Assembly: GCF_904424705.1 (NCBI RefSeq)
Contig: NZ_CAJGBF010000001.1
Coordinates: forward strand, 186,001 to 250,000
Length of the DNA: 64,000 nt
Source: Rossellomorea arthrocnemi
Lineage (GTDB): Bacteria > Bacillota > Bacilli > Bacillales > Bacillaceae_B
Direction: 5' to 3'
Part shown: in pieces, positions 36,942 to 43,932 of the stretch
How the letters are laid out: every line of letters begins with the position of its first letter
How positions within the stretch are numbered: position 1 is the first letter of the stretch
Program-made: the position numbers and the translations under genes
The notes under the pieces: model-generated
Databases searched by the model: none
Told to the model about the DNA's origin: nothing
The model's input: only the letters and a program-made list of their open reading frames with translations

Positions 36942-36978
36942 AAAGGGTTGAAAGGGAAGCGGTCCCTTTCAACCCTTT
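36942..36978 (+). terminator. Terminator of the orphan binding-protein gene
   Basis: A perfect 16-base stem AAAGGGTTGAAAGGGA / TCCCTTTCAACCCTTT with a 5-base loop, three bases after the stop codon. Confidence 0.85.
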
Positions 36979-37067
36979 CATGAAGTCTACGATGTGGTCA
37001 TTGCATTTTATAACAGTGATACAACCGGATTCCTGCCAGTTAAGTCGAATCTTCTTGAACTTATCAC

Positions 37068-37103
37068 TAAAAAAAGACTCGTCTCCTTGAAGACGGGTCT
37101 TTT
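37068..37103 (-). terminator. Terminator of a small minus-strand gene
   Basis: AAAGACCCGTCT pairs with AGACGAGTCTTT (one mismatch) around a CAAGG-containing loop, with a seven-U tail. It overlaps the stop codon of the gene it ends. Confidence 0.8.
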
Positions 37104-37284
37104 ATTTCACACGAATAAAATGGTTCTCCATTTCCTTTTCAGAGATAATCATTCTCTTGGATAAATCTTGCGTTCGTAATACATACTCCTTCATGCCGAT
37201 ATACTCAGATTCAACAACCAAATAGAAATGAGAACCCTTTTTGAACCCTCTGAAATCTCTTTTTAATAGATATCTTTTCATCAT
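37102..37284 (-). CDS. Small basic protein (60 aa), unknown
   Basis: A soluble, lysine- and arginine-rich protein (MMKRYLLKRDFRGFKKG) with beta-strand-like middle sections SHFYLVVESEYIGM and EYVLRTQDLS. A good AAGGAG site lies about 13 bases upstream of the first ATG, and a clear terminator ends the transcript, which supports a real gene. No family is recognised. Confidence 0.5.
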   Translation of the reverse strand: MMKRYLLKRDFRGFKKGSHFYLVVESEYIGMKEYVLRTQDLSKRMIISEKEMENHFIRVK

Positions 37285-37321
37285 TGTATCCAGGAACTCC
37301 TTGATACGTAATCCCCACAGA

Positions 37322-37729
37322 TCACTGGCTCTTTTCCACCTGATACGACTCCGGATGAATCGTTTTGATCTTCTTTATAAAATAATAATGCTTAAACAAA
37401 GCGAGTCCGATTAAGATGATCCTGACAAGGAGGATATCCACGTACAGAACAGAAAGCAGAATAAAGAAATCAGCCGTCACGTTGATCCTGATTTTTTCTT
37501 TCAGGGTCATTCCCTTTTTTTCGAGGAAGGCGACCACGTATTTTTTATAAATGTAAGTATTCTTGAACCAGGCTTCCATGCGCTTGGAGCTCTTCGCAAA
37601 GCAGTAAGCCGATAATAAGTAAAACGGCCCACCTGGCAGAACGGGCAGAACCGTGCCGGCAATTCCGAACACTAAGGCTATGAACCCGAGTACCATGAAC
37701 AGAATACTCTTCATCTTTTTCAAAGTCAT
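37322..37729 (-). CDS. DUF454 (YbaN-type) membrane protein
   Basis: A 135-residue membrane protein with the family features: an N-terminal helix ending in the LPVLPGGPFYLLSAYCFAKSS segment, a basic KKYVVAFLEKKGMTLKEK loop, and two further helices. DUF454 proteins occur in many bacteria, and their function is unsettled. The gene is not clearly in an operon; a 60-residue gene follows it. Confidence 0.8.
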   Translation of the reverse strand: MTLKKMKSILFMVLGFIALVFGIAGTVLPVLPGGPFYLLSAYCFAKSSKRMEAWFKNTYIYKKYVVAFLEKKGMTLKEKIRINVTADFFILLSVLYVDILLVRIILIGLALFKHYYFIKKIKTIHPESYQVEKSQ

Positions 37730-37820
37730 GATCCATCTCCCCTACCCTCACCGTGTTTCTCTCCTTCATTGTACTATAAATATACCAGAAAGGTGGAATG
37801 GGTTGTTTAGGAGATTATTG

Positions 37821-37979
37821 TTAATCACTATTCACCTCCGTCACCATCACCTCCATACCCTTCTTCTTCCCCACCTCTTCATGGAGAGCCGAAGCTTGAA
37901 GAAAGCTTTCCAAGGTCAGGACCTGGACCGTTTGTTTTCGGTATTTGTTCATAAGGTAGAAAATGATTGAGATGATCAT
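37821..37979 (-). CDS. Small single-helix protein (52 aa)
   Basis: An ATG eight bases after AAAGGAG encodes 52 residues: a short hydrophobic start (MIISIIFYLM), a basic stretch (NKYRKQ) and a soluble tail with VLTLESFLQASALHEEVGKKKG. A single short helix suggests weak membrane association. No family is recognised. Support comes from the ribosome-binding site and the composition. Confidence 0.45.
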   Translation of the reverse strand: MIISIIFYLMNKYRKQTVQVLTLESFLQASALHEEVGKKKGMEVMVTEVNSD

Positions 37980-38161
37980 GGAAGCAGCTCCTTTCCTTTT
38001 CTATGAATATGAAAGGTTGTGGGGGTGCATGACAAAGGGAAAGGCATTATTTCGAATTTCGCGTCTAATTTCATCATGCTCCCAGACAGACTTGGAAGCT
38101 GCGGAAAGAAGAACGCTTGAAGGACTCTATCTATTTAGGATTTTCTCTGGATCAGTGAGAT

Positions 38162-38287
38162 AATCATGCGGGATTTACTATTTTCATGCAGATTTGACGG
38201 AAATCGTGCGGGATTTATCGTTATCGTGCGAGATACAGATTAATCATGCGGGATACCAACGATTCATGCCGGATTGTCGGAATTTCT
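38162..38287 (+). repeat. Six-unit degenerate array, AATCATGCGGG type
   Basis: Six units start at 38162, 38182, 38202, 38222, 38242 and 38262, all spaced exactly 20 bases. The head is (A/T)(A/T)TC(A/G)TGC followed by GGGAT in most. The last unit is ATTCATGCCGGATTGTCGG followed by AATTTC. The stretch 37980-38161 before it shows no gene. Confidence 0.9.
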
Positions 38288-38313
38288 TTATTTTGAGGAC
38301 TATCATAAAGAAG

Positions 38314-38334
38314 AAGTCTGCTCTCAGCAGACTT
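38314..38334 (-). terminator. Terminator of the permease pair
   Basis: A perfect 9-base stem AAGTCTGCT / AGCAGACTT with a 3-base loop; the minus strand continues TCTTCTTTAT. Confidence 0.75.
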
Positions 38335-38369
38335 CCATGAACGAAATTGCTCATTAAACCATGCTGTGG

Positions 38370-39392
38370 TCAGTACGTTTCATCAGCTCCCCGATCGACA
38401 AAATAAAAATCACTCTCCACCAACGGACCATTTTCTCTCCGTTCAGCCATGCCATTTTTGTCCGAAACACTCTTCACCTCATCTTCTTCCAACAATCCCT
38501 CCAGTCCCCTCGCAATGCCCGTCAATGACAGGATCGTTGAAGCGAAGAAAATCATCGGGATCATAAAGATCCACCAGGCATTGGTCAATTCGACGTAGCT
38601 CATGGACATGATGCTCGCCCATTCCTGGACGAAGGGTTGTGGTGGCGGGCACATTGGGCCGTAACACACATCGGTGCCACCGAAATATAGGTCAAAGAAT
38701 CCGAGGTGGGCAATGATGAGAAGCACCTGGATCATGATTTTTGGAAAAATGATAAAGAGCCTCGGCTTCAAGTGTGGAAGAACATGCTTCCGGAACAGGA
38801 AGACCTTACTTCCACCGAGCACCTGTGCGCAGGTGACGAACTCTTTGTCGAGAATCTGCCGGGTTTCATTGGATAAGAGAATCGCCGTTGTCGGGGCCGT
38901 GATCACGGCCAGGGTGATCGACTGCCAGACGACTCGTTCTGTGAAACTTGTTTCAAACCCCTGTAAAGGTTCCCATAGTAAGGGGTATAACATATTGAAG
39001 GCGATGATTGATTGGGGGATGAAATAAAAGGACGTAAAGATTGATTGTGTCCACTTCTTTGCCCTCGATTTCGTGAACCCTCCTGCCACCCCAATGACAA
39101 AGGAAAGCATGAAACTGAGGAGGGAAATCAAAATCGCTGCGCCGATGGTATACTGTGCTCCCTCCAGTACTTTGTAAAATAGGTCATCCCCCTCCCGGTC
39201 CGTCCCGAATGGAAAGTCTGCTGAAGGAGGGAACGGCGCATCCCCGATGATATTGGCCTCGTCATCATAGAGGATATACGTATTTGGGATTTCCCAATCC
39301 GTCAAATAGAAGACCATACTCCAACCGAGCAGAACGACGATGAAAAGTAAACTGATGCTAATGGTGAAATGGTGCCGGTTCCAGGTTCTCAT
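38370..39392 (-). CDS. ABC permease, OppC-like, orphan pair member
   Basis: A 340-residue permease with an N-terminal helix, the loop DFPFGTDREGDDLFYKVLEGAQ (counterpart of the OppC GTD-x-x-GRD motif) and an EAA-like segment EFVTCAQVLGGSKVFLFRKHVLPH. An unusual cysteine pair lies in TDVCYGPMCPPPQ in an outside loop. It overlaps the upstream permease gene by four bases. No ATPase or binding protein is encoded with it, so its partners must be elsewhere. Confidence 0.75.
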   Translation of the reverse strand: MRTWNRHHFTISISLLFIVVLLGWSMVFYLTDWEIPNTYILYDDEANIIGDAPFPPSADFPFGTDREGDDLFYKVLEGAQYTIGAAILISLLSFMLSFVIGVAGGFTKSRAKKWTQSIFTSFYFIPQSIIAFNMLYPLLWEPLQGFETSFTERVVWQSITLAVITAPTTAILLSNETRQILDKEFVTCAQVLGGSKVFLFRKHVLPHLKPRLFIIFPKIMIQVLLIIAHLGFFDLYFGGTDVCYGPMCPPPQPFVQEWASIMSMSYVELTNAWWIFMIPMIFFASTILSLTGIARGLEGLLEEDEVKSVSDKNGMAERRENGPLVESDFYFVDRGADETY

Positions 39393-40255
39393 AGACTCAT
39401 CTCCCTGCCTATTTTTCTCGAAATCACAAACTGCATGACTTTTAGTAGAAAATATAACGGAACGAATAGCATGATCGAAGTAATCGCAAAAATAGCAGGC
39501 GTGTTATAGGAAAATAAAAACGAGGTGACTCCGAACACATTGAATAGATATTCCAAGATTAATAGATTTGATAACATCATCCAGATGATTTGCTTGCCGT
39601 GATAAGTTAGGCTGACCAGCACATTTCTCATCATATGGATGAACATGACCCGGAATTTGCCGAGCCCCTTCCCTTTCGCAAGCTCCACATAAGGCAGTCC
39701 CTCCTCTTCTTGCAAAAAAGACACCATCGATCCCAGGAAAAAGAACGTTGGAAGGATCGAGAGCGTGATTGCAGGGAACAGGATGACCTGATTTTTCCCC
39801 AAGGAAGCGACATCGACCAGTAGAATGCCTGTCTGCTTGAAAAACCAGATGACAACCACCTGGAGGATCCCGATGATAAAAATATCAGGCAGCGAAGCGA
39901 GATAAAAAGAGACTCCCTGAATACATTTGCGCATTGTTTTGCCTACTGAAAAATAGAGGATCATCAGAAGGAGCGAACTCGAGAGTGCCAACCCCAGTGA
40001 TAAGAAGAAAATTCTTGCACTGCTCAAGAAGGCTTTCAATATGATCGGGAATAACGGCCGTTCTATATCCGAGATGGGGTTTGTGTAAACCAGCTTATGG
40101 GGTTCGACTATTTCTTTGCATAAAGCAACCAATTCCTCTGTATATGTAATAAGGGAAAATGCCTGGTTTTTGAACAGGCCTGATGTAGCACTGACGAGTA
40201 AGATTCCGATTATAATTAGAACGGCTTCAAGGCCGGATTGTTTGATTTTCTTCAT
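39389..40255 (-). CDS. ABC permease, OppB-like, orphan pair member
   Basis: A 288-residue permease of the BPD_transp_1 fold with six membrane helices and an EAA-like loop YVELAKGKGLGKFRVMFIHMMRNV. It lacks the strongly conserved OppB start. The ATG was chosen because GGGGGT lies six bases upstream; a longer in-frame TTG start has none. It forms a coupled pair with the OppC-like gene. Divergence from classic Opp subunits suggests a different ligand. Confidence 0.72.
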   Translation of the reverse strand: MKKIKQSGLEAVLIIIGILLVSATSGLFKNQAFSLITYTEELVALCKEIVEPHKLVYTNPISDIERPLFPIILKAFLSSARIFFLSLGLALSSSLLLMILYFSVGKTMRKCIQGVSFYLASLPDIFIIGILQVVVIWFFKQTGILLVDVASLGKNQVILFPAITLSILPTFFFLGSMVSFLQEEEGLPYVELAKGKGLGKFRVMFIHMMRNVLVSLTYHGKQIIWMMLSNLLILEYLFNVFGVTSFLFSYNTPAIFAITSIMLFVPLYFLLKVMQFVISRKIGREMSL

Positions 40256-40356
40256 ACTGTACCCCCAATAATGCTCACTGCTAACAATTACCAATATATC
40301 AGATTAGAAAATTCTGTCAATTACCCTTTTACTAGTGATGAACAAGCGGAATAAAT

Positions 40357-40426
40357 AAGTGATCACTCACTTTTTTATTGACTTTCTAAAAAAAGCAGGT
40401 AATATGAATTGTGAGTGATTACTCAC
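40357..40426 (+). promoter_or_regulatory. Promoter with flanking TetR-type operators
   Basis: TTGACT (40378-40383) and TAATAT (40400-40405) are 16 bases apart. A palindrome AGTGATCACT followed by CACTT lies just upstream (40358-40372), and GTGAGTGATTACTCAC lies at 40411-40426 over the expected transcript start. The TGAGTGA / TCACTCA arms are typical of TetR-family operators. No TetR gene is nearby. Confidence 0.65.
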
Positions 40427-40451
40427 TTTTAAATAGGGAGGAGGTCTACAC

Positions 40452-41639
40452 ATGTCCATTTTTAAAAACAAACTGGTACTTGCATCCCCCCTTATAGCAC
40501 TAGCCATCATCTTTATTTTTTCCCTGACCCTGTTCCCATCGGTTCAGCCTCAGCCGAAAAATCTGCCGATTGCAATTGTGAATGAAGACGAAGGATTTCA
40601 AATGCCGGATCAATCAATGATGAATATGGGAGAAACGCTCATTGAGAAGGTGCAATCGAAGTCGGGTGATGAAGAACCTGCCGTGAAATGGGTCCCCGTT
40701 TCAAGCACATCAGCTGTTCAAAAAGGGTTAGACCATCAAGAATATTATGCAGCACTCGTCATTCCGGAAGATTTCAGTGCGAAGCAGGCTTCATTACGAA
40801 CACCGGCCCCGGCTTCTGCAGAAGTGGACATCTTTATTAACCAAGGGATGAATACGATGGCGTCGACTGCTGCCGGACAGATCTTAAATGGAGTCATTGA
40901 TAACATGAACACTACAATCCGCGGGCAGTTGCTTGAAGGATTTGAGAAGCAGGGAGCCACCTTGACGCCACAACAGGTTTCAGGACTGATCACCCCCATT
41001 ACGAAAAACGTGATGAACGTCAATGAAATCGGAACGAACAGTGCAAACGGAAATGCACCTGTTTCCTTATTCCAGCCACTCTGGATGGCGAGTATGGCAA
41101 GTGCAGCGATCATCTATCTGGCTGTCAGCAAAATGAACGTTGCCGGCCGGAAAGAAAAGCTTGCTGCGAAGTGCATCCAGATCCTGATCGGGGCGGTTGT
41201 TGCCCTTATCGTAGGGTTTAGCCTGACCTTTTTAGCCGATGGACTGATCGGGTTTCATATTCCTGATGTGACCGATACAGCCTTGTTCCTGAGCATTACG
41301 TCCTTCAGCTTTTTCCTGATGATCTCAGCGATTCTATCTCTGATCGGCATTAAGGGCATGCCCCTTTTTGTCTTAATGCTATTCTTCGGGGCCCCGCTAC
41401 TTGCCATGGCTCCTGAAATGATGTCATCATTTTACCGAGATTGGTTCTATTCCTGGCTGCCAATGAAATTCATGGTGGAAGGTTTGCGTGAATTGTTCTT
41501 CTTCGGGAAGGGATTGACGTGGAGTTCTTCCGTGTCTACGCTTGTTTGGATCGGAGTCGGGGGCATAGTTGTGATCCTTGCCACTGCGTTCAAGCCACAT
41601 GCTGCCGGCAAGACAACATCCCAAACAACAGCAGGGTAA
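40452..41639 (+). CDS. YhgE/Pip-type ABC-2 membrane protein
   Basis: A 395-residue protein with an N-terminal helix, a large outside domain of about 170 residues starting NLPIAIVNEDEGFQMPD, and five or six C-terminal helices ending near residue 380. The N-terminal NEDEG motif and the topology are those of the YhgE/Pip family of ABC-2-like exporters. In Bacillus subtilis the relative lies beside a TetR regulator; here only the operators remain. The GGGAGGAGG site fixes the start. Confidence 0.75.
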   Translation: MSIFKNKLVLASPLIALAIIFIFSLTLFPSVQPQPKNLPIAIVNEDEGFQMPDQSMMNMGETLIEKVQSKSGDEEPAVKWVPVSSTSAVQKGLDHQEYYAALVIPEDFSAKQASLRTPAPASAEVDIFINQGMNTMASTAAGQILNGVIDNMNTTIRGQLLEGFEKQGATLTPQQVSGLITPITKNVMNVNEIGTNSANGNAPVSLFQPLWMASMASAAIIYLAVSKMNVAGRKEKLAAKCIQILIGAVVALIVGFSLTFLADGLIGFHIPDVTDTALFLSITSFSFFLMISAILSLIGIKGMPLFVLMLFFGAPLLAMAPEMMSSFYRDWFYSWLPMKFMVEGLRELFFFGKGLTWSSSVSTLVWIGVGGIVVILATAFKPHAAGKTTSQTTAG

Positions 41640-41646
41640 TGAGAAG

Positions 41647-41679
41647 TGGTCAGGGCGTATAGCCTCTGACCATTTTTTT
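41647..41679 (+). terminator. Terminator of the YhgE-like gene
   Basis: TGGTCAGGGC pairs with GCCTCTGACCA (one bulge), followed by seven T residues. Confidence 0.85.
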
Positions 41680-41809
41680 ACGAAACGCCTGCGTTTTTGT
41701 GCACATTGGTATTTTTATTCGCTTCATCTATCTTCATGGTGTGCTCCGTTAAATCTGGATATGTCATACCTAAAACGAATAACCAGATCACCAGGGGAAC
41801 ACTCCTTTC

Positions 41810-42034
41810 TTACAGATTTCTTGACGTGGCAACACTCGACTTCCGGGCCTCACTCTCAAGTAATTCCACCCGCTGTTTTAACATTTCTATCTCTTTTCGT
41901 AACTCTAAATCCCTATTTTCTCTTAATCTTTTTGTACTCTTATATAAAGATCGCACACTCCAAACGATGATCATAAAACAAAGCCCCAATATAAAAAGAA
42001 CAATAAAGATTCCGAAGACCGTTTCAAGCATCAT
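41810..42034 (-). CDS. Small membrane protein with coiled-coil tail
   Basis: A 74-residue protein with one membrane helix at about residues 6-27 (FGIFIVLFILGLCFMIIVW) and a charged heptad-like helix (KEIEMLKQRVELLESEARK). The layout suggests a phage-shock or PspB-like small anchored protein, but no family can be named. An AGGATG site precedes the start. Confidence 0.55.
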   Translation of the reverse strand: MMLETVFGIFIVLFILGLCFMIIVWSVRSLYKSTKRLRENRDLELRKEIEMLKQRVELLESEARKSSVATSRNL

Positions 42035-42070
42035 GTGTCATCCTTTCTGGCGTGTTCAAATTATGCTTGG

Positions 42071-42290
42071 TTAATTCCCAACAACGTATATAACAGCAGA
42101 AGTGACAAGGATTAAGAACGCACTCCCCGTTTTATTCCCCTTCCCCATATCAATGGTCGACATGATTTCACCCGATGCAAAGAGTTTAATGCCGAGGCAA
42201 TAATGTGAAAGAACATCCCGATATGTGAAAGAAAGGCACCCATCACCATAAATCCGATTGTGAAAATAAAACGTTTTATGGACAAATTTA
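42071..42290 (-). pseudogene. Possible frameshifted small membrane protein gene
   Basis: Hydrophobic coding character (RFIFTIGFMVMGAFLSHIGM, FFHIIASALNS) appears in one frame, and at about 42180 moves to the adjacent frame with FASGEIMSTIDMGKGNKTG and AFLILVTSAVIYVVGN. Joined, these would give a two- or three-helix protein. The single open frame that covers the region is non-hydrophobic at its start. One missing base would explain the pattern. Confidence 0.35.
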
Positions 42291-42346
42291 CACGCCATTC
42301 ATGGTATCTGCATGTCCAGGTACTTCATTTTCTCTAGAGCAATCTA

Positions 42347-42949
42347 CTATGCATTAGAGGAGGTCTTTATCATCTCTTGGGACGAGTTCCTCCTTTGCGT
42401 AGAGTGAAGAGAATAGATCAGGTGATCCGTCCATTCTCCGTTCTCAAAAATAAACCCCTTCCTCACGCATTCGAATTCCATCCCGACGCTTTCTGCCAGT
42501 TTCATAGAGGGGATATTGTCGAGGTTGATATGAGCTTCGATCCGATGGAAGTTCAATTTCGTGAAAGCCATGTTTAAGGCTTCTTTCACTGCCTCTTTTC
42601 CATAACCCTTTTTCCAATGCTGATTATGTATCGTATATCCCAGCCTCCCCCACTGAAAATCGTCCCGAGCCAGCGTGGAAAAATCAATCATTCCTAAGTG
42701 GGTTTGATCTTCTTTCCGAAACACTGCAAATACGTGGGCCACGTCCGTCTCTGCTAATTTTTGGTGTTTCACCACTAAGTTGGTGAACCATTCCTCCGTG
42801 CATTCACTCATATCCATTCTGCCTTCATCATGCCTCGTTTGAGATGCTAGTCTTTGTTCAAATGCAGTAAGCCAGTTTTGATAGTCACTGATGGTTAACG
42901 GTCTGATGATTAACCTTTCTGTTTCTGAATAAGTAGAAACCCCTTTCAA
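42347..42949 (-). CDS. RimJ/RimL-type GNAT acetyltransferase
   Basis: A 200-residue acetyltransferase with ETERLIIRPLTISDYQNW at the start, the acetyl-CoA-binding region YTIHNQHWKKGYGKEAV and the final strand HRIEAHINLDNIPSMKLAES. These are the marks of the GNAT subgroup that modifies protein N-termini or small amines. The TTG start follows AAGAGGTG. It is cytosolic and its substrate is unknown. Confidence 0.85.
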   Translation of the reverse strand: MKGVSTYSETERLIIRPLTISDYQNWLTAFEQRLASQTRHDEGRMDMSECTEEWFTNLVVKHQKLAETDVAHVFAVFRKEDQTHLGMIDFSTLARDDFQWGRLGYTIHNQHWKKGYGKEAVKEALNMAFTKLNFHRIEAHINLDNIPSMKLAESVGMEFECVRKGFIFENGEWTDHLIYSLHSTQRRNSSQEMIKTSSNA

Positions 42950-43000
42950 TTCGACACCTCTTACATTTTTTTATCCATATTTTGTAATCATATCATAAAA

Positions 43001-43030
43001 AAACCAACAGGGGCATCTTCCTGCTGGTTT
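43001..43030 (-). terminator. Terminator of the VOC protein gene
   Basis: AAACCAGCAGG pairs with CCTGTTGGTTT (one wobble) around an 8-base loop, followed by a seven-U tail on the minus strand. Confidence 0.85.
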
Positions 43031-43038
43031 CTTTTATC

Positions 43039-43437
43039 TTACAAATCTTTTTGCTCCACATTCAACTCTACTAAATTCCCATCCGGATCTGCACAGAAAA
43101 TCTGGGCAAATCCACTTTTGGATTGAGGTTTCTCCAGGACTTCCACCCCTTTTTCCTTTAACCACCTGAGAGTATCATGGTAGTTCTCTACGCGAAGGGC
43201 GAAGTGACCCTCCCTGCTGGATAAATGCTTGTCCGTCCGAATCGTCTGGGAGGAAGGGTCGACAATCAAATGGAGCTGCTGTCCTTCTATCTCATACCAG
43301 GCACCTGGAAAACCAAAGTCCGGTCGGGGGATTTCCTTTAAACATAAGGTCTTCCCGTAAAACTCCTGTGCTTTTTCAAGATTGGTCACGGTCAGGCTAA
43401 CATGATGAAGACTTTTGTATTTGATCAATAGCTTCAC
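43039..43437 (-). CDS. Glyoxalase/bleomycin-resistance (VOC) family protein
   Basis: A 132-residue single-domain VOC protein with two beta-alpha-beta-beta-beta modules. Metal-ligand candidates are His in SLHHVSLTV, His in QQLHLIVD, and Glu in NLVELNV; a second His is in GHFALRVE. Typical closing segment: FCADPDGNLVELN. Such proteins are lyases, dioxygenases or drug binders; the actual role is unknown. It starts at GTG, with ATT- or TTG-type alternatives a few codons later. Confidence 0.8.
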   Translation of the reverse strand: MKLLIKYKSLHHVSLTVTNLEKAQEFYGKTLCLKEIPRPDFGFPGAWYEIEGQQLHLIVDPSSQTIRTDKHLSSREGHFALRVENYHDTLRWLKEKGVEVLEKPQSKSGFAQIFCADPDGNLVELNVEQKDL

Positions 43438-43731
43438 TTCTTTCTATTTGTTTTTGCTTTCATTTTACAGAAGAAACGAGCCCTCTGCGAGGATGCAGTC
43501 TCAGAGGACACCTGTGAAATGAAATAAGGAGCATATTTATTTGGAAAGTGGTTCATAAATGAAGTTTCGGAATGAATTTCTTCAGCAATGTTCCTGTATT
43601 CACGTTTAATAAAAAATGAGGTGTTGTATAGAATAAAGAGTCTCTTCGAGGTGGATAATACTCCCAATCGCAAATCAACAACCATCATTTTCTTCCGTAA
43701 TAAAGTTGGTCATTCAGCCGGTTTGTACAGT

Positions 43732-43857
43732 AATCATGCGGAATTGGAAAAAATCATGCGAGATGAACGTTTTTCATGCGGGGTAAAGAATAATCGTGCT
43801 TGAATTCCGTAAATCATGCCACTTTTCTACATAATCATGCCGGGGTGTCGAATTTTC
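43732..43857 (+). repeat. Six-unit degenerate array, AATCATGCG type
   Basis: Units start at 43732, 43752, 43772, 43792, 43812 and 43833. The final unit is AATCATGCCGGGGTGTCGAA plus TTTTC. As in the array near 9.5 kb, the step between units 5 and 6 is 21 bases. A possible degenerate seventh copy (ATTCAGCCGG) lies at 43712. The interval 43438-43711 contains no supported gene. Confidence 0.88.
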
Positions 43858-43892
43858 TTCAGAAATCAAAGAACCTAAAACTTCTCAAAATA

Positions 43893-43932
43893 AGGTCCGT
43901 CCCTCGTGCTTAATGCAGTGAGGGACGGACCT
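43893..43932. repeat. GGGACGGACC palindrome overlapping the end of the kinase gene
   Basis: A 13-base perfect stem AGGTCCGTCCCTC / GAGGGACGGACCT encloses an inner TGC / GCA pairing. The minus-strand kinase gene ends inside it: its last codons and TAA stop are read from the element. Confidence 0.8.

Noticed and set aside
43434..43688. An 84-codon minus-strand frame before the VOC gene
   Set aside because: No ribosome-binding site and no recognisable domain; it fills an AT-rich gap only by chance.
5589..43857. The six-unit arrays as CRISPR arrays
   Set aside because: Units are degenerate, directly adjacent at 20-21 bases with no unique spacers, and no cas genes are nearby.
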